A program made the position numbers and the translations under genes. This document shows positions 54,228 through 62,693 of a stretch of DNA of 64,000 nt, one piece after another. The notes beneath the pieces are model-generated. The model had not been told where the DNA came from. It did no database searches and worked only from the letters and a program-made list of their open reading frames with translations. The stretch is from the NCBI GenBank assembly GCA_046329495.1, contig JAXLUO010000005.1, positions 124,001 through 188,000 of the forward strand. Direction: 5' to 3'. The stretch comes from Bog-950 sp046329495 (lineage in GTDB: Bacteria; Bacteroidota; Bacteroidia; Chitinophagales; LD1). Position 1 is the stretch's first letter. The number at the start of each line of letters is the position of its first letter.

Positions 54228-54692
54228 TCAACGCTCAAAAATGCTGCGTATTAAATCAATTACATTAATATTAAATAAGAAGTAAGGCAAAAACAATACT
54301 GTTGCCCAGAAGAATAAAGACATCAGCATTGTAATCAGTATTTTCTTCTTATCGTGGGTAAGCGCCAGCGCAAACATTACACCTACGGGGATAGAAAGTA
54401 ATATAGGCGTTAAAGCAGCTACACCGCCTAAACCAAAGCGTTGCTTCACTTTTACCAAAAAGCGGTTTGAGCTTGTAAAGCGTCTGCCGAAACGTTTTGG
54501 AAATTTCGCAACCATGTAGTCGCGTATCATGTTGCCCAGGTAGGTAAACAAAACAATACCGATAATACCTCCGATAATGTTTGCCAGCGAACCGCCCAGC
54601 CCTAAATCGGCTGCAATTGCAGTAAACGTGCCCATGCTGAATTTTAGAATAGATCCAAAAAATACTACAATTGAAGAAACGATTTTATCCAT
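54228..54692 (-). CDS. Small integral membrane protein of unknown function
   Basis: 154 residues with about three or four membrane segments: an N-terminal IVSSIVVFFGSILKFSMG, then NIIGGIIGIVLFTYLG, LTPILLSIPVGVMFALAL and ITMLMSLFFWATVLFLPYF. A basic loop (MVAKFPKRFGRRFTSSNR) and GLGGVAALTPIL separate them. The G-x-P-containing hairpin faintly resembles small DedA/COG2426-type export proteins, but I would not assign it. It is 60 nt downstream of the Lon-domain gene on the same strand, so co-expression is likely. Confidence 0.72.
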   Translation of the reverse strand: MDKIVSSIVVFFGSILKFSMGTFTAIAADLGLGGSLANIIGGIIGIVLFTYLGNMIRDYMVAKFPKRFGRRFTSSNRFLVKVKQRFGLGGVAALTPILLSIPVGVMFALALTHDKKKILITMLMSLFFWATVLFLPYFLFNINVIDLIRSIFER

Positions 54693-54752
54693 TTTGCTGC
54701 GCCGGAATCATGTGATCCCTACAATATTAACGTATTTAATTGGTAAAAAGGT

Positions 54753-55388
54753 TCAAAAGTTCGGGGGTATTTCATGACGGAAATGCCCGTTGAGCTGCAC
54801 ACGCTTTTTCAGTTGCTCGGCGTCCTTTAAACTGGGGATCAATTTTAACAAATGCTGGATCATAAACCATTGTCTTCCCCGTTCCGAAGGTGCCGATAGC
54901 AACCTGTATTGGTCCTCTGCACTTAGCCCTATATACTGGGCTACGTCATACGACAAAGGATTCTTAAACTTGGCAAACAAGTTAAAGTTAGTTCCCAACA
55001 AGCTGTGGAGTTCGTTTATCAGGTCAACCAGCGTAGGGTTAAGCCGGGTAGTATCCAAAGGCAGGTGATTGATTTCGTAAACTACGGCTGCACTATACAG
55101 TTTGTCCGGCACTTCTTTCAGCACCTCAATAATGCGGAATATCTTCTTCCCCTCTGTTTTAATATCCATCTCGCCGCTATCATACACCTTCGTTACTTCC
55201 AGTATCTCCATTTCGGTGCCATATTCGTTCAGGGTATCGCTTAATACCGATGGAATACCGAAGGTTTTTTGCTGGCTCTGGCATTCGGCTATTAACTGTT
55301 TATAACGGGGTTCAAAAATGTGCAGGTTCAAATGTTGCCCCGGGTAAACCACCAGGTTCAACGGAAAAATCGGCAAAAACTTGGTCAT
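54753..55388 (-). CDS. Lon N-terminal (substrate-binding) domain protein
   Basis: 211 residues covering only the Lon substrate-binding domain: PIFPLNLVVYPGQHLNLHIFEPRYK at the N-terminus with the characteristic FPLN and FEPRY elements, followed by the beta core and a helical tail (about 125-205). No AAA+ ATPase or protease is attached. Stand-alone LON-domain proteins are widespread and of unclear function, perhaps in protein quality control. The ATG at 55388 is the natural start. Confidence 0.88.
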   Translation of the reverse strand: MTKFLPIFPLNLVVYPGQHLNLHIFEPRYKQLIAECQSQQKTFGIPSVLSDTLNEYGTEMEILEVTKVYDSGEMDIKTEGKKIFRIIEVLKEVPDKLYSAAVVYEINHLPLDTTRLNPTLVDLINELHSLLGTNFNLFAKFKNPLSYDVAQYIGLSAEDQYRLLSAPSERGRQWFMIQHLLKLIPSLKDAEQLKKRVQLNGHFRHEIPPNF

Positions 55389-55516
55389 ACTTCTATTAAC
55401 GAATCGCTGCTAAAAATCGTTTTGTAATAATAATGTAAAAATCCACCACGCCGGTTGGCATTTACAACAGTTAACGCAAAATGGTTTTATCTTTATAACA
55501 ACCAAAAACCAACACC

Positions 55517-56083
55517 ATGAAGGCCGTTAGCATTTCTACCCTTTTACTGGTGCTCTTTACCACGAATACGTTTGCCGTATCCGATGGCAACCTGCTTGGG
55601 CGCATTACGGTTAAGGAAACAAAACAACCGCTGGCATATGCCGAAATAACCCTGGAGAGCAGTATGGATAAGGTGGTAGTAACCGCCAACGAATACGGCC
55701 TCTATTATGCCAACCATATACCAACCGGTAAGTATAAAATGACGGTGGTTTTCAATAACCGCACGTTTGTGATGAAGAATGTACGGGTATACGATGGCTA
55801 CACCATCGAAGCAAACATGGCACTCAGTAACGATACCGTCCTGGCAGCACTGGTAGAAGTGCCGTTTACAGAAAGCCAGGTAAGCTCGGTGCAAAGCACC
55901 GATATAACCCTGCGCAGCAATGGCAATAAACAGGCAACAAAACCTTTAAGCGAGGCTTTGAGCGCCCAACCCGGAATTGATATACGCGATGGCCGCTTAT
56001 TTGTAAAGGGCAGCGATCAGGTAAAAGTGTTTATCGACGGCACACCCGTAATGGGGCAGCCGCGTTTAGACCGCATTTGGTAG
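55517..56083 (+). CDS. Exported carboxypeptidase-regulatory-like / TonB-plug-like protein without barrel
   Basis: 188 residues. Signal peptide about 1-20 (ending TFA). A CarboxypepD_reg-like beta sandwich follows (about 25-110; LLGRITVKETKQPLAYAEIT, NEYGLYYANHIPTGKYKMTV). The remainder (about 115-188) reads like the first half of a TonB-receptor plug (KPLSEALSAQPGIDIRDG, RLFVKGSDQVKVFIDGTPV) and stops at TAG. There is no beta barrel in any frame downstream: the next gene starts 33 nt later with its own signal peptide. Either a dedicated small periplasmic protein or a truncated receptor; the clean ends favour the former. Confidence 0.75.
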   Translation: MKAVSISTLLLVLFTTNTFAVSDGNLLGRITVKETKQPLAYAEITLESSMDKVVVTANEYGLYYANHIPTGKYKMTVVFNNRTFVMKNVRVYDGYTIEANMALSNDTVLAALVEVPFTESQVSSVQSTDITLRSNGNKQATKPLSEALSAQPGIDIRDGRLFVKGSDQVKVFIDGTPVMGQPRLDRIW

Positions 56084-56116
56084 AACCTATACATTGTTAA
56101 CTATAAAACGAACAGT

Positions 56117-56797
56117 ATGAAAACATGGAAAAATCTTTGGTTTGCCGCACTGCTACTTATGCTATGCAGTTCGGGCTTTGCGCAAAAAGGCAGTATAAGT
56201 GGCAAAGTAACCTATGCCGACAAAACTTCAATACCGGGTGCCCGCATTGAATTTGTATGCCAGGGTAATAAGTTGGTGTATGCAACTACCGATAGCGGCT
56301 TGTATTATGCCAGCAATTTACCCGCAGGAACCTACGATATATCGGTAGGTCTTTCGCAATCAACTACACTGGTAAAAAAGGGAGTTAGAATAGCCTCCGG
56401 TGATGATATTACCCTGAACCTTGTTTACGACGATGCCATTTTAATGGATAGTATTGTTATAGACGGAGGTAAAAGCCGAAAGCCATTAATTGGTGAGGTT
56501 TTTTCATCGGGCCCGAGTTACGACCGTAAGGATGTAAAGGATATGGCCATTGTTAACATACAGCAAATACCCTTACCCGGTGTAGTGCAGGCCGAAAACG
56601 GTAAAGTATACGCGCATGGTTCGCGCGAAGGCGGTGTGCAATATTACATCGATAACTGTAAGGTTATGGGCAGCCCTAATATTCCGCTCTGCGGGCTCGA
56701 TTTCTTTCAGAGCTACATCGGCTACGTTCCGCCCAAATACGGCGATAGCACCGGCGGCGTAATTGCAATTGAAACGCGCAATTTCTTTGCAGAGTAA
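56117..56797 (+). CDS. Exported carboxypeptidase-regulatory-like / TonB-plug-like protein without barrel (tandem paralogue)
   Basis: 226 residues. Signal peptide about 1-22 (ending GFAQ). A CarboxypepD_reg-like domain (about 25-112; GSISGKVTYADKTSIPGARI, DSGLYYASNLPAGTYDISVG) is followed by a fuller plug-like domain (about 125-226): VNIQQIPLPGVV, YAHGSREGGVQYYIDN, and YGDSTGGVIAIETR, the last being the classic end of a plug. The protein stops just where the barrel would begin. It shares layout and the GLYYA motif with the preceding gene. A rho-independent terminator follows at 56820. Possible roles are competition with or regulation of real SusC/TonB receptors; this is speculative. Confidence 0.75.
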   Translation: MKTWKNLWFAALLLMLCSSGFAQKGSISGKVTYADKTSIPGARIEFVCQGNKLVYATTDSGLYYASNLPAGTYDISVGLSQSTTLVKKGVRIASGDDITLNLVYDDAILMDSIVIDGGKSRKPLIGEVFSSGPSYDRKDVKDMAIVNIQQIPLPGVVQAENGKVYAHGSREGGVQYYIDNCKVMGSPNIPLCGLDFFQSYIGYVPPKYGDSTGGVIAIETRNFFAE

Positions 56798-56819
56798 ATT
56801 TTCATTTTTTGGTTAAAGG

Positions 56820-56848
56820 CTCCCTTGTTCAGGCAAGGGAGTTTTTTT
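56820..56848 (+). terminator. Terminator of the plug-protein pair
   Basis: CTCCCTTG (56820-56827) pairs with CAAGGGAG (56834-56841), 6-nt loop, followed by TTTTTTT. Confidence 0.85.
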
Positions 56849-56903
56849 ATGCCTTTAAATCAACACTCCATTTATATAAGGTCGTAACATTTGTAACCCT
56901 GAA

Positions 56904-56995
56904 TGGGACATTTGTTAAAACCCAAACCATTAATAGCCTGCATATTACAGAAGTGTCCCAAAAACTTTGGGACACTGTCCCATTCAAGTGTCCCA
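56904..56995. repeat. Cluster of five TGTCCCA/TGGGACA heptamers
   Basis: TGGGACA occurs at 56904 and 56968; TGTCCCA at 56954, 56976 and 56989. The copies at 56968 and 56976 form the 15-bp palindrome TGGGACACTGTCCCA, and those at 56954 and 56968 can form a hairpin with a 7-nt loop. The cluster lies in a 416-bp gap between convergent genes. The rest of the gap holds the terminator at 56820, a hairpin at 57069-57092 and another at 57171-57208. Confidence 0.75.
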
Positions 56996-57068
56996 TCAGG
57001 TTTCAACTATATTACTCCATAAAAAAGTAAGGTCATTAAGTGCCTCAGTAATGCCTAAATGCAGAAAA

Positions 57069-57092
57069 TCCCCCGCCATAGCTGGCGGAGGA
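57069..57092. terminator. Terminator-like hairpin, possibly bidirectional
   Basis: TCCCCCGCCA (57069-57078) pairs with TGGCGGAGGA (57083-57092) with one mismatch and a 4-nt loop. It is followed by GTTTTC on the plus strand and preceded by AAAA, giving TTTT on the minus strand. It could end rpoD transcripts. Confidence 0.5.
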
Positions 57093-57170
57093 GTTTTCTA
57101 TTGGAACCGAGATTGAAGGACTCTTTCAGAACAAACGCTTTCGGTGCAGCGTGTTGTTCTTTGTTTGTCT

Positions 57171-57208
57171 CCGGAGGTTGTTGCCCATTGGCACAACAAC
57201 TCTTCCGG
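57171..57208 (-). other. Stem-loop just downstream of the sigma factor gene
   Basis: CCGGA (57171-57175) with TCCGG (57204-57208), and GTTGTTG (57177-57183) with CAACAAC (57194-57200), make a long interrupted stem 5 nt past the stop of the sigma gene. No T-run follows, so it may stabilise the mRNA 3' end rather than terminate. Confidence 0.45.
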
Positions 57209-57213
57209 AAATA

Positions 57214-58080
57214 TTAGGACGTATGCAGGTAATTATGCAACGACGTTATGTTAGTTGATTCTTTTAAGCGCTGAATACATTTCTCTTTTATCTGGCGCAC
57301 GCGTTCGCGGGTTAGGTCAAACTTCTCGCCTATTTCCTCCAAGGTCATAGGTGTTTTACCATTCAAACCAAAGTAACTGGTAATAATTTCCGATTCGCGT
57401 TCGCTAAGGTTGCTCAGTGCGGCATTCAATTGGTTCTCTACGTTCTTCTGCATTAACTGGTCTTCCACCGTTAAGCTGTCTTTATCGTAGAGTGTTTCAT
57501 GCAACGACATGTCATCGCTGCTGTGCATTTTCATATCGGTGCTTAGGGTATAGCTGTTTACGCGGAAGTATTCTTCAATTTCTTCCTTGGTCATACCCAG
57601 CATTTCCATCAGTTCTTCCACATCCGGCTCGCGCTGGTATTCCTGTTCAAACTGCTGAAAGGCTTTGGTTATCTTAGTGTAGGCGCCTATTTTGCTTACA
57701 GGTAAGCGAATAATCCGGCTTTGCTCTACTATACTTTGCATTATTGCCTGGCGTATCCACCACACGGCATAGGATATGAATTTGAATCCCCTCGTTTCAT
57801 CAAATTTGTATGCTGCGCGCATTAAACCGAGGTTGCCCTCGTTAATCAGGTCACTCAGGGGTAATCCCTGGTTCTGATACTGTTTGGCTACACTTACTAC
57901 AAATCTAAGGTTACTGCTTACCAGCTTTTCCAGGGCGTCTGAATCCCCTTGTCTGATACGGCGTGCCAGGTCAGCCTCCTCCTCGGCTGTTAGCAAGCTG
58001 TGACGCGAAATGTCATTCAGGTATTTATCTACCTGCGAGTCGCGCTTTGCAATGTTGTGAGTAATTTTTAACTGCCTCAT
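57214..58080 (-). CDS. rpoD: Primary RNA polymerase sigma factor (sigma-70, Bacteroidota type)
   Basis: 288 residues, the short form typical of Bacteroidota, lacking the N-terminal region 1.1 and the long non-conserved region. Region 1.2 (DKYLNDISRHSLLTAEEE), region 2 (LRFVVSVAKQYQNQGLPL, GFKFISYAVWWIRQAIMQSI) and region 4 with the HTH (MTLEEIGEKFDLTRERVRQI) are all present. It directs recognition of TAnnTTTG-type promoters in the cytosol. It appears monocistronic, with a 136-bp gap upstream. Confidence 0.95.
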   Translation of the reverse strand: MRQLKITHNIAKRDSQVDKYLNDISRHSLLTAEEEADLARRIRQGDSDALEKLVSSNLRFVVSVAKQYQNQGLPLSDLINEGNLGLMRAAYKFDETRGFKFISYAVWWIRQAIMQSIVEQSRIIRLPVSKIGAYTKITKAFQQFEQEYQREPDVEELMEMLGMTKEEIEEYFRVNSYTLSTDMKMHSSDDMSLHETLYDKDSLTVEDQLMQKNVENQLNAALSNLSERESEIITSYFGLNGKTPMTLEEIGEKFDLTRERVRQIKEKCIQRLKESTNITSLHNYLHTS

Positions 58081-58216
58081 AGGCTGATTTTTTCCCGGTT
58101 TTCCAATTACATAACCTTTACGCCCGTGCGCATAAAAGGTTACAAAACCTGAAAAAAAAGAGCCTGTTAATCTATATCGTGATATATTACAACACGCAGG
58201 CGGATAAATACCGCTT

Positions 58217-58876
58217 TTACCCGGCCAAAGCCTGCAATAACAAGCTGTTTACCGCCTCACTCTGCGATAAATTCATTACATGGCTACCCCCGGCTACCGG
58301 CAAGGCGTTTTTAATGCGGCTTATGGGAAAGAGCATGTCGTTATCTCCATGAATATGAATAACCGGGCTTTCCACCGCAGGCGGTTGCCAGTTAATTACC
58401 GCATTTATGGCCCATTCAATAAAGTCCGGATCGGTATCGTCGGCCATCTGCTTAATCAGGGCAGCAATAGCAGCATCTCCCCTGCTGTTTAGCCTTTCTG
58501 CAGCCAATTCATTAAACTTCTTAAAGGTATTGCCCGATAGCAGTTTATGCAATTTCAGCAGCTTCATGGAACGTATAAAAAGAGGCAACTCCTCACGCGA
58601 TTTTACCGAAGCCAGCAAAATTGTTTTGTGCGGCTTAAGTTTTGCAGCCAACTCAATAGCCACCATCCCTCCAAGCGAAGTGCCAATAATAATAAACGGC
58701 TCACGCGTATTTATTAAGGGAATCAATCGCTCTGCGTAATCGGCCAGCGTTTGCCCGGTAATTGGGTAAACGTGTTCTAAAACACGGGCATGGGGCCAAA
58801 CCGCCAATTGTGGCAAATACATCCGCTTGTCGGCTCCCAAACCGGGTATCAGGTAAACAGAAGGTTTTGCTGACAT
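58217..58876 (-). CDS. Small alpha/beta hydrolase (paralogue of 7382-8074)
   Basis: 219 residues. VYLIPGLGADKRMY at the N-terminus, nucleophile elbow G-T-S67-L-G-G, acid in HGDNDMLFP and histidine in GGSHVM. Length and segment order match the other small hydrolase of the window, including WAINAVINWQPP against WAVDQVIHWKNE. No signal peptide. Substrate unknown. It diverges from the saccharopine-dehydrogenase-like gene. Confidence 0.83.
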   Translation of the reverse strand: MSAKPSVYLIPGLGADKRMYLPQLAVWPHARVLEHVYPITGQTLADYAERLIPLINTREPFIIIGTSLGGMVAIELAAKLKPHKTILLASVKSREELPLFIRSMKLLKLHKLLSGNTFKKFNELAAERLNSRGDAAIAALIKQMADDTDPDFIEWAINAVINWQPPAVESPVIHIHGDNDMLFPISRIKNALPVAGGSHVMNLSQSEAVNSLLLQALAG

Positions 58877-58963
58877 GATTTTTGCATGAAGATAAGGATT
58901 GACCCTGGAAGGGGCTTTGTTTCAAATAAAGATATTCTACATTTATTGAACAAAAGGGCGCAA

Positions 58964-60022
58964 ATGAAAGATGGTTGGCTTATATATGGATGTTATGGCT
59001 ACACCGGCAAGTTAATTGCTGAGTACGCAGTTAGCCGCGGTTTAAAACCAACCCTTGCGGGACGCGATAGCGTGCGAACGGAAGAATTGGCTAATAAGCT
59101 TGGCTTACCCTTCCGTGTTTTTGAAGTGGAAAACGAAGAAACGATCGCCGGGGAATTAAAGCCGTTTAAGTTAGTGCTGCATTGCGCCGGTCCTTTTAAA
59201 TACACAGCCGGCAAAATGGCAAGGGCCTGCATTGCTGCAGGCACCCACTATCTTGATATCACCGGCGAATACGAAGTATTTGAAAAGATATTCCGTATGA
59301 ATGAAGCTGCGGTTGAAGCAGGTGTACTCTTATTGCCAGGTGTGGGTTTTGATGTGGTGCCAAGTGATTGTATGGCATTGTATTTAAAAGAAAAACTGCC
59401 TACAGCCGATACGCTGGAACTGGCCCTTTTACAACAAGGGGGTAAACTCTCCCATGGCACAGCTATAACTGTAACCGAAAACCTGGGCGAAGAAACAGCC
59501 ATCCGCCAGCGCGGAAGGATCAATAAAGTTAAAAACGGTAGCCTGATACGGACTATTACTATCGGCGGTAAGGAACGTCAGGCAGTAGCCATCTCCTGGG
59601 GCGATGTGGCATCCGCCTACCGGTCAACCGGCATCCCCAATATTATTGTTTTCAACATGTTGCCGCCAAAAGTTATCAGCGGCATGAAGTGGAGCAACCA
59701 TTTTGGTTTCCTGTTTCGTTTAGGGCCCGTAAAGAAGTTTTTAATTAATCGCATTAAAAAAGGTCCTGCCGGCCCAAGTGAGGAAATGCGCAGGAACGCT
59801 AAGACCTTTGTTTGGGGTGAAGCCACGAATGGTTTGGGAATTACCAAACAGGCACTGCTTGAACTGCCCGAAGGTTATACCCTAACCTATTTAACCGCTG
59901 TGCGCATTGTTGAACGGTTGTTGGAAAAAGCACCGGAACCCGGAGCTAAAACCCCTGCTCAGGTATTTGGCAAGGACTTCATTATGGAGTTTGAGGGGGT
60001 AAAACGGAAAGATTTAAACTAA
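58964..60022 (+). CDS. Saccharopine dehydrogenase-like / trans-acting enoyl reductase family protein
   Basis: 352 residues from the ATG at 58964, which starts right at the Rossmann strand (WLIYGCYGYTGKLIAEYA); the start at 58886 adds 26 unlikely residues. LHCAGPFKYTAGKMARACI and YLDITGEYEVFEKI match the family that includes trans-acting enoyl reductases and saccharopine-dehydrogenase-like oxidoreductases. It probably uses NAD(P)H; the substrate may be a lipid-related enoyl or keto compound, but this is family-level inference. Length is close to the family norm of 350-420. Confidence 0.8.
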   Translation: MKDGWLIYGCYGYTGKLIAEYAVSRGLKPTLAGRDSVRTEELANKLGLPFRVFEVENEETIAGELKPFKLVLHCAGPFKYTAGKMARACIAAGTHYLDITGEYEVFEKIFRMNEAAVEAGVLLLPGVGFDVVPSDCMALYLKEKLPTADTLELALLQQGGKLSHGTAITVTENLGEETAIRQRGRINKVKNGSLIRTITIGGKERQAVAISWGDVASAYRSTGIPNIIVFNMLPPKVISGMKWSNHFGFLFRLGPVKKFLINRIKKGPAGPSEEMRRNAKTFVWGEATNGLGITKQALLELPEGYTLTYLTAVRIVERLLEKAPEPGAKTPAQVFGKDFIMEFEGVKRKDLN

Positions 60023-60138
60023 GGCCAACAAATTGCGGCTTGTTCCCGTATACTACCCCCAACCGGGAGGAACCGTATGTTAATAACCGAGCGGGTGCCC
60101 CAAAAATATAGTGTAAATTAGTATTTATCTAAAACGTT

Positions 60139-62637
60139 ATGGCTTTGCAGCCGTTGAGCGATTATATAAGCATTAGCGATGCCAGCGGGCTTTCTGCTGC
60201 TATTCACTTCCGCAATATTGTGGAGTGGATCAATGAAGGTATCTTCTGCGTAAATGCAGAAGGTATTATTATTTACGCAAACGATCAGTTCTGCCGTAAC
60301 TTAGGGTATGCCTACCACGAGGTACTTAATACGCCTATCTTTAATTACTTCTGGGATGATGAACAGGTAAAAATTTCAGCACAGAAATTAGAACTCCGCA
60401 AAAAAGGCCTTAGCGATAGTTACGACATCAAAATGAAGCGCAAAAACGGCGCTGCCATCTGGGTGCGTGTTAATGGCAAACCTGTTTTTGATGCGCGTGG
60501 GCAGTTTGTAGCATCCATAGCAATACATACGGAGATAACAGAGCAGAAGAAACTGGAGGAAGAACTGATAGAAGCCAAGGAAGACCTGGAACAAAAGGTA
60601 GTAACGCGTACCCGTCAGCTATCCGAAGCCAACCACAAATTAAACGAACAGATACGCGCAAAAAAGCTCGCTGAAATATCACTTATTAATAGCGAAAAAC
60701 GTTTCCGTGATATCTATATCAATTCGCCGGATGCCATTTATGTTGAAAGTCACGACGGGGTTATTCTGGATGTAAATGATGCTACCTGTAAATTACATGG
60801 TGCTAAGGCTGAGGAACTCGTGGGCAAAAGCATTTTTGATATCTCACCCAAAGAGGTGCATGACATTATTCGCGCCAGGCAACCCAAACTCATCAGTGGC
60901 GAACTAACCAAGTTCGAAAGTGAGTGCATTACTTTTGATGGAAGGATATTACCTATAGAAATTAGTGTAGCGAGTATCCTTTTTAAAGAAAAACCTTGCT
61001 TGCTGATGCACGTACGCGATATCACCCATCGTTTGCAGCATCAGGACTTACTTAAAAAACTGAATGAAGAACTGGAGACCAAGGTGCGCGAACGAACGGC
61101 AGAGTTAGAGGCAGCCAATGAGAAGCTTTTATTTGAAGCGCAGCAGCGCGAAAAAATGCACGAGGAACTTCAAAAACAAAAGGACTTCTTGCGCTTGATT
61201 ATCGATTCCTCGCCGGGCCTGATATTTGTAAAAGATGAGGATGGCAAATTCCTGCTGGCCAACGAATCGGCCGCCCGGTTCTACAATATGACCACCGCCC
61301 AGATGGAAGGGCATTACGATTCGGAGCAAAACTTTAATAAGGACGAGTTAAATTATTTCCAGTGGCAGGATGAAGAGGTAATACGCTCAGGACAAGAAGT
61401 GCAGTTCCCTGAAAAGAGCTACATAAACCCCGAAACAGGCAAAACCACCTGGCTCTCTACCATCAAAAAACCAATTCCTTCGCTGCTGCACAGTGGCAAA
61501 AACATTTTGGGTATAGCCACCGATGTTACGGCAATAAAAGAAACCAAGATCGAGCTGAAACGCTCGGAACAATTGTACCGCGAAATTGCACGCAACCTGC
61601 CCAAAGCAGCCATGTTCATCTTCGATCGCGACCTTCGATTCATTTTAGCAGAAGGCCCTCTGGTTGGCGTTATCAGCAAACCCAAAGGCGATATTGAAGG
61701 TAAAACCATTTATGAAGCCATCAGGCCCAATGAAGTACCAAGGGTAGAAAAAATTTACCGCCAAATACTGGAAGGCGACAATAGCGAATTCGAAACCACA
61801 CATTTCGATCGGCATATACGTATTCACCATATTCCCATCCGCGACGATAACCAGGAGATTATTTATGGCATGGTGATGGTTTTCGACATTACCGATTTAA
61901 AAGCCGTACAAAAAGAACTGGAAAAACGCGCCCGTGAGTTGGAACGCAGTAACGAGGAATTAGAACGCTTTGCCTACGTATCCTCACATGACTTACAAGG
62001 TCCGCTGCGCACAATTGCCAGTTACATGCAATTGTTGCAAATGCGTTACAAGGATAAACTTGATAAGGAGGCAACCGATTTTATCGATTTTTCGGTTAAC
62101 GGTGCTAAACGCATGCAGTCATTAATACAGGACTTGTTGAGTTATTCCCGGCTTTCATCGGCACCTAAAGCAAAATCGAAGGTACGCATTGGTGATGTAG
62201 TTGAAATTGCGCTTAATAATTTAAGTGCAGCTATCCAGAGCAGCGGCGCTAAAATAGTTGTTGGTGATATGCCTGAAATATTAGCAGAAAGCAGTCAGCT
62301 ACTGCAGTTGTATCAGAACTTGATCGACAATGCCTTAAAATTTATGCCGAAGGACCGCGATCCTCAATTAACCTTAAGCGCCATGGAGCATGAGGAAGAA
62401 TGGGAATTTACCGTGCAGGACAATGGCATAGGCATCCGTAGCGACTTTAAAGAGCGTATATTCCAGATATTTCAGCGGTTACATACCGACAACGAATATG
62501 CCGGCACCGGGGTAGGTCTTGCCATCTGTAAAAAAATTGTGCAATTGCATGGAGGCAGAATTTGGTTTGAAAGTGAACCAAACATCGGCACCACCTTCCA
62601 TTTCACTATCAGTAAAAACCTGGAAACAGCGAAATAA
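60139..62637 (+). CDS. Soluble multi-PAS sensor histidine kinase
   Basis: 832 residues with no signal peptide or membrane segment, so cytosolic. Four PAS domains are visible at about 20-140 (GIIIYANDQFCRNLGYAYHE), 195-310 (GVILDVNDATCKLHGAKAEE), 345-470 (GKFLLANESAARFYNM) and 480-590 (a diverged one, RNLPKAAMFIFDRDLRFILA). Coiled-coil linkers separate the first three (LEQKVVTRTRQLSEANHK). Kinase core: H617 in SSHDLQGPLR, N-box NLIDNALKFMP, G1 DNGIGI and G2 GTGVGLAICKK. No receiver domain or adjacent regulator. Signal unknown. Confidence 0.9.
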   Translation: MALQPLSDYISISDASGLSAAIHFRNIVEWINEGIFCVNAEGIIIYANDQFCRNLGYAYHEVLNTPIFNYFWDDEQVKISAQKLELRKKGLSDSYDIKMKRKNGAAIWVRVNGKPVFDARGQFVASIAIHTEITEQKKLEEELIEAKEDLEQKVVTRTRQLSEANHKLNEQIRAKKLAEISLINSEKRFRDIYINSPDAIYVESHDGVILDVNDATCKLHGAKAEELVGKSIFDISPKEVHDIIRARQPKLISGELTKFESECITFDGRILPIEISVASILFKEKPCLLMHVRDITHRLQHQDLLKKLNEELETKVRERTAELEAANEKLLFEAQQREKMHEELQKQKDFLRLIIDSSPGLIFVKDEDGKFLLANESAARFYNMTTAQMEGHYDSEQNFNKDELNYFQWQDEEVIRSGQEVQFPEKSYINPETGKTTWLSTIKKPIPSLLHSGKNILGIATDVTAIKETKIELKRSEQLYREIARNLPKAAMFIFDRDLRFILAEGPLVGVISKPKGDIEGKTIYEAIRPNEVPRVEKIYRQILEGDNSEFETTHFDRHIRIHHIPIRDDNQEIIYGMVMVFDITDLKAVQKELEKRARELERSNEELERFAYVSSHDLQGPLRTIASYMQLLQMRYKDKLDKEATDFIDFSVNGAKRMQSLIQDLLSYSRLSSAPKAKSKVRIGDVVEIALNNLSAAIQSSGAKIVVGDMPEILAESSQLLQLYQNLIDNALKFMPKDRDPQLTLSAMEHEEEWEFTVQDNGIGIRSDFKERIFQIFQRLHTDNEYAGTGVGLAICKKIVQLHGGRIWFESEPNIGTTFHFTISKNLETAK

Positions 62638-62668
62638 GCCGCCCGGCTTACCGTTACCTGCGAAATTC

Positions 62669-62676
62669 TACTTTTG
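62669..62676 (+). promoter_or_regulatory. Candidate -7 box for the SDR gene
   Basis: TACTTTTG matches TAnnTTTG and sits 17 nt before the ATG at 62694. No clear -33 TTG at the right distance. Confidence 0.4.
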
Positions 62677-62693
62677 CATCAATTATAGTCAAC

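Noticed and set aside
56809..57030. 73-codon plus-strand frame after the plug-like genes
   Set aside because: It runs through a rho-independent terminator and the TGTCCCA cluster, so it is almost certainly non-coding.
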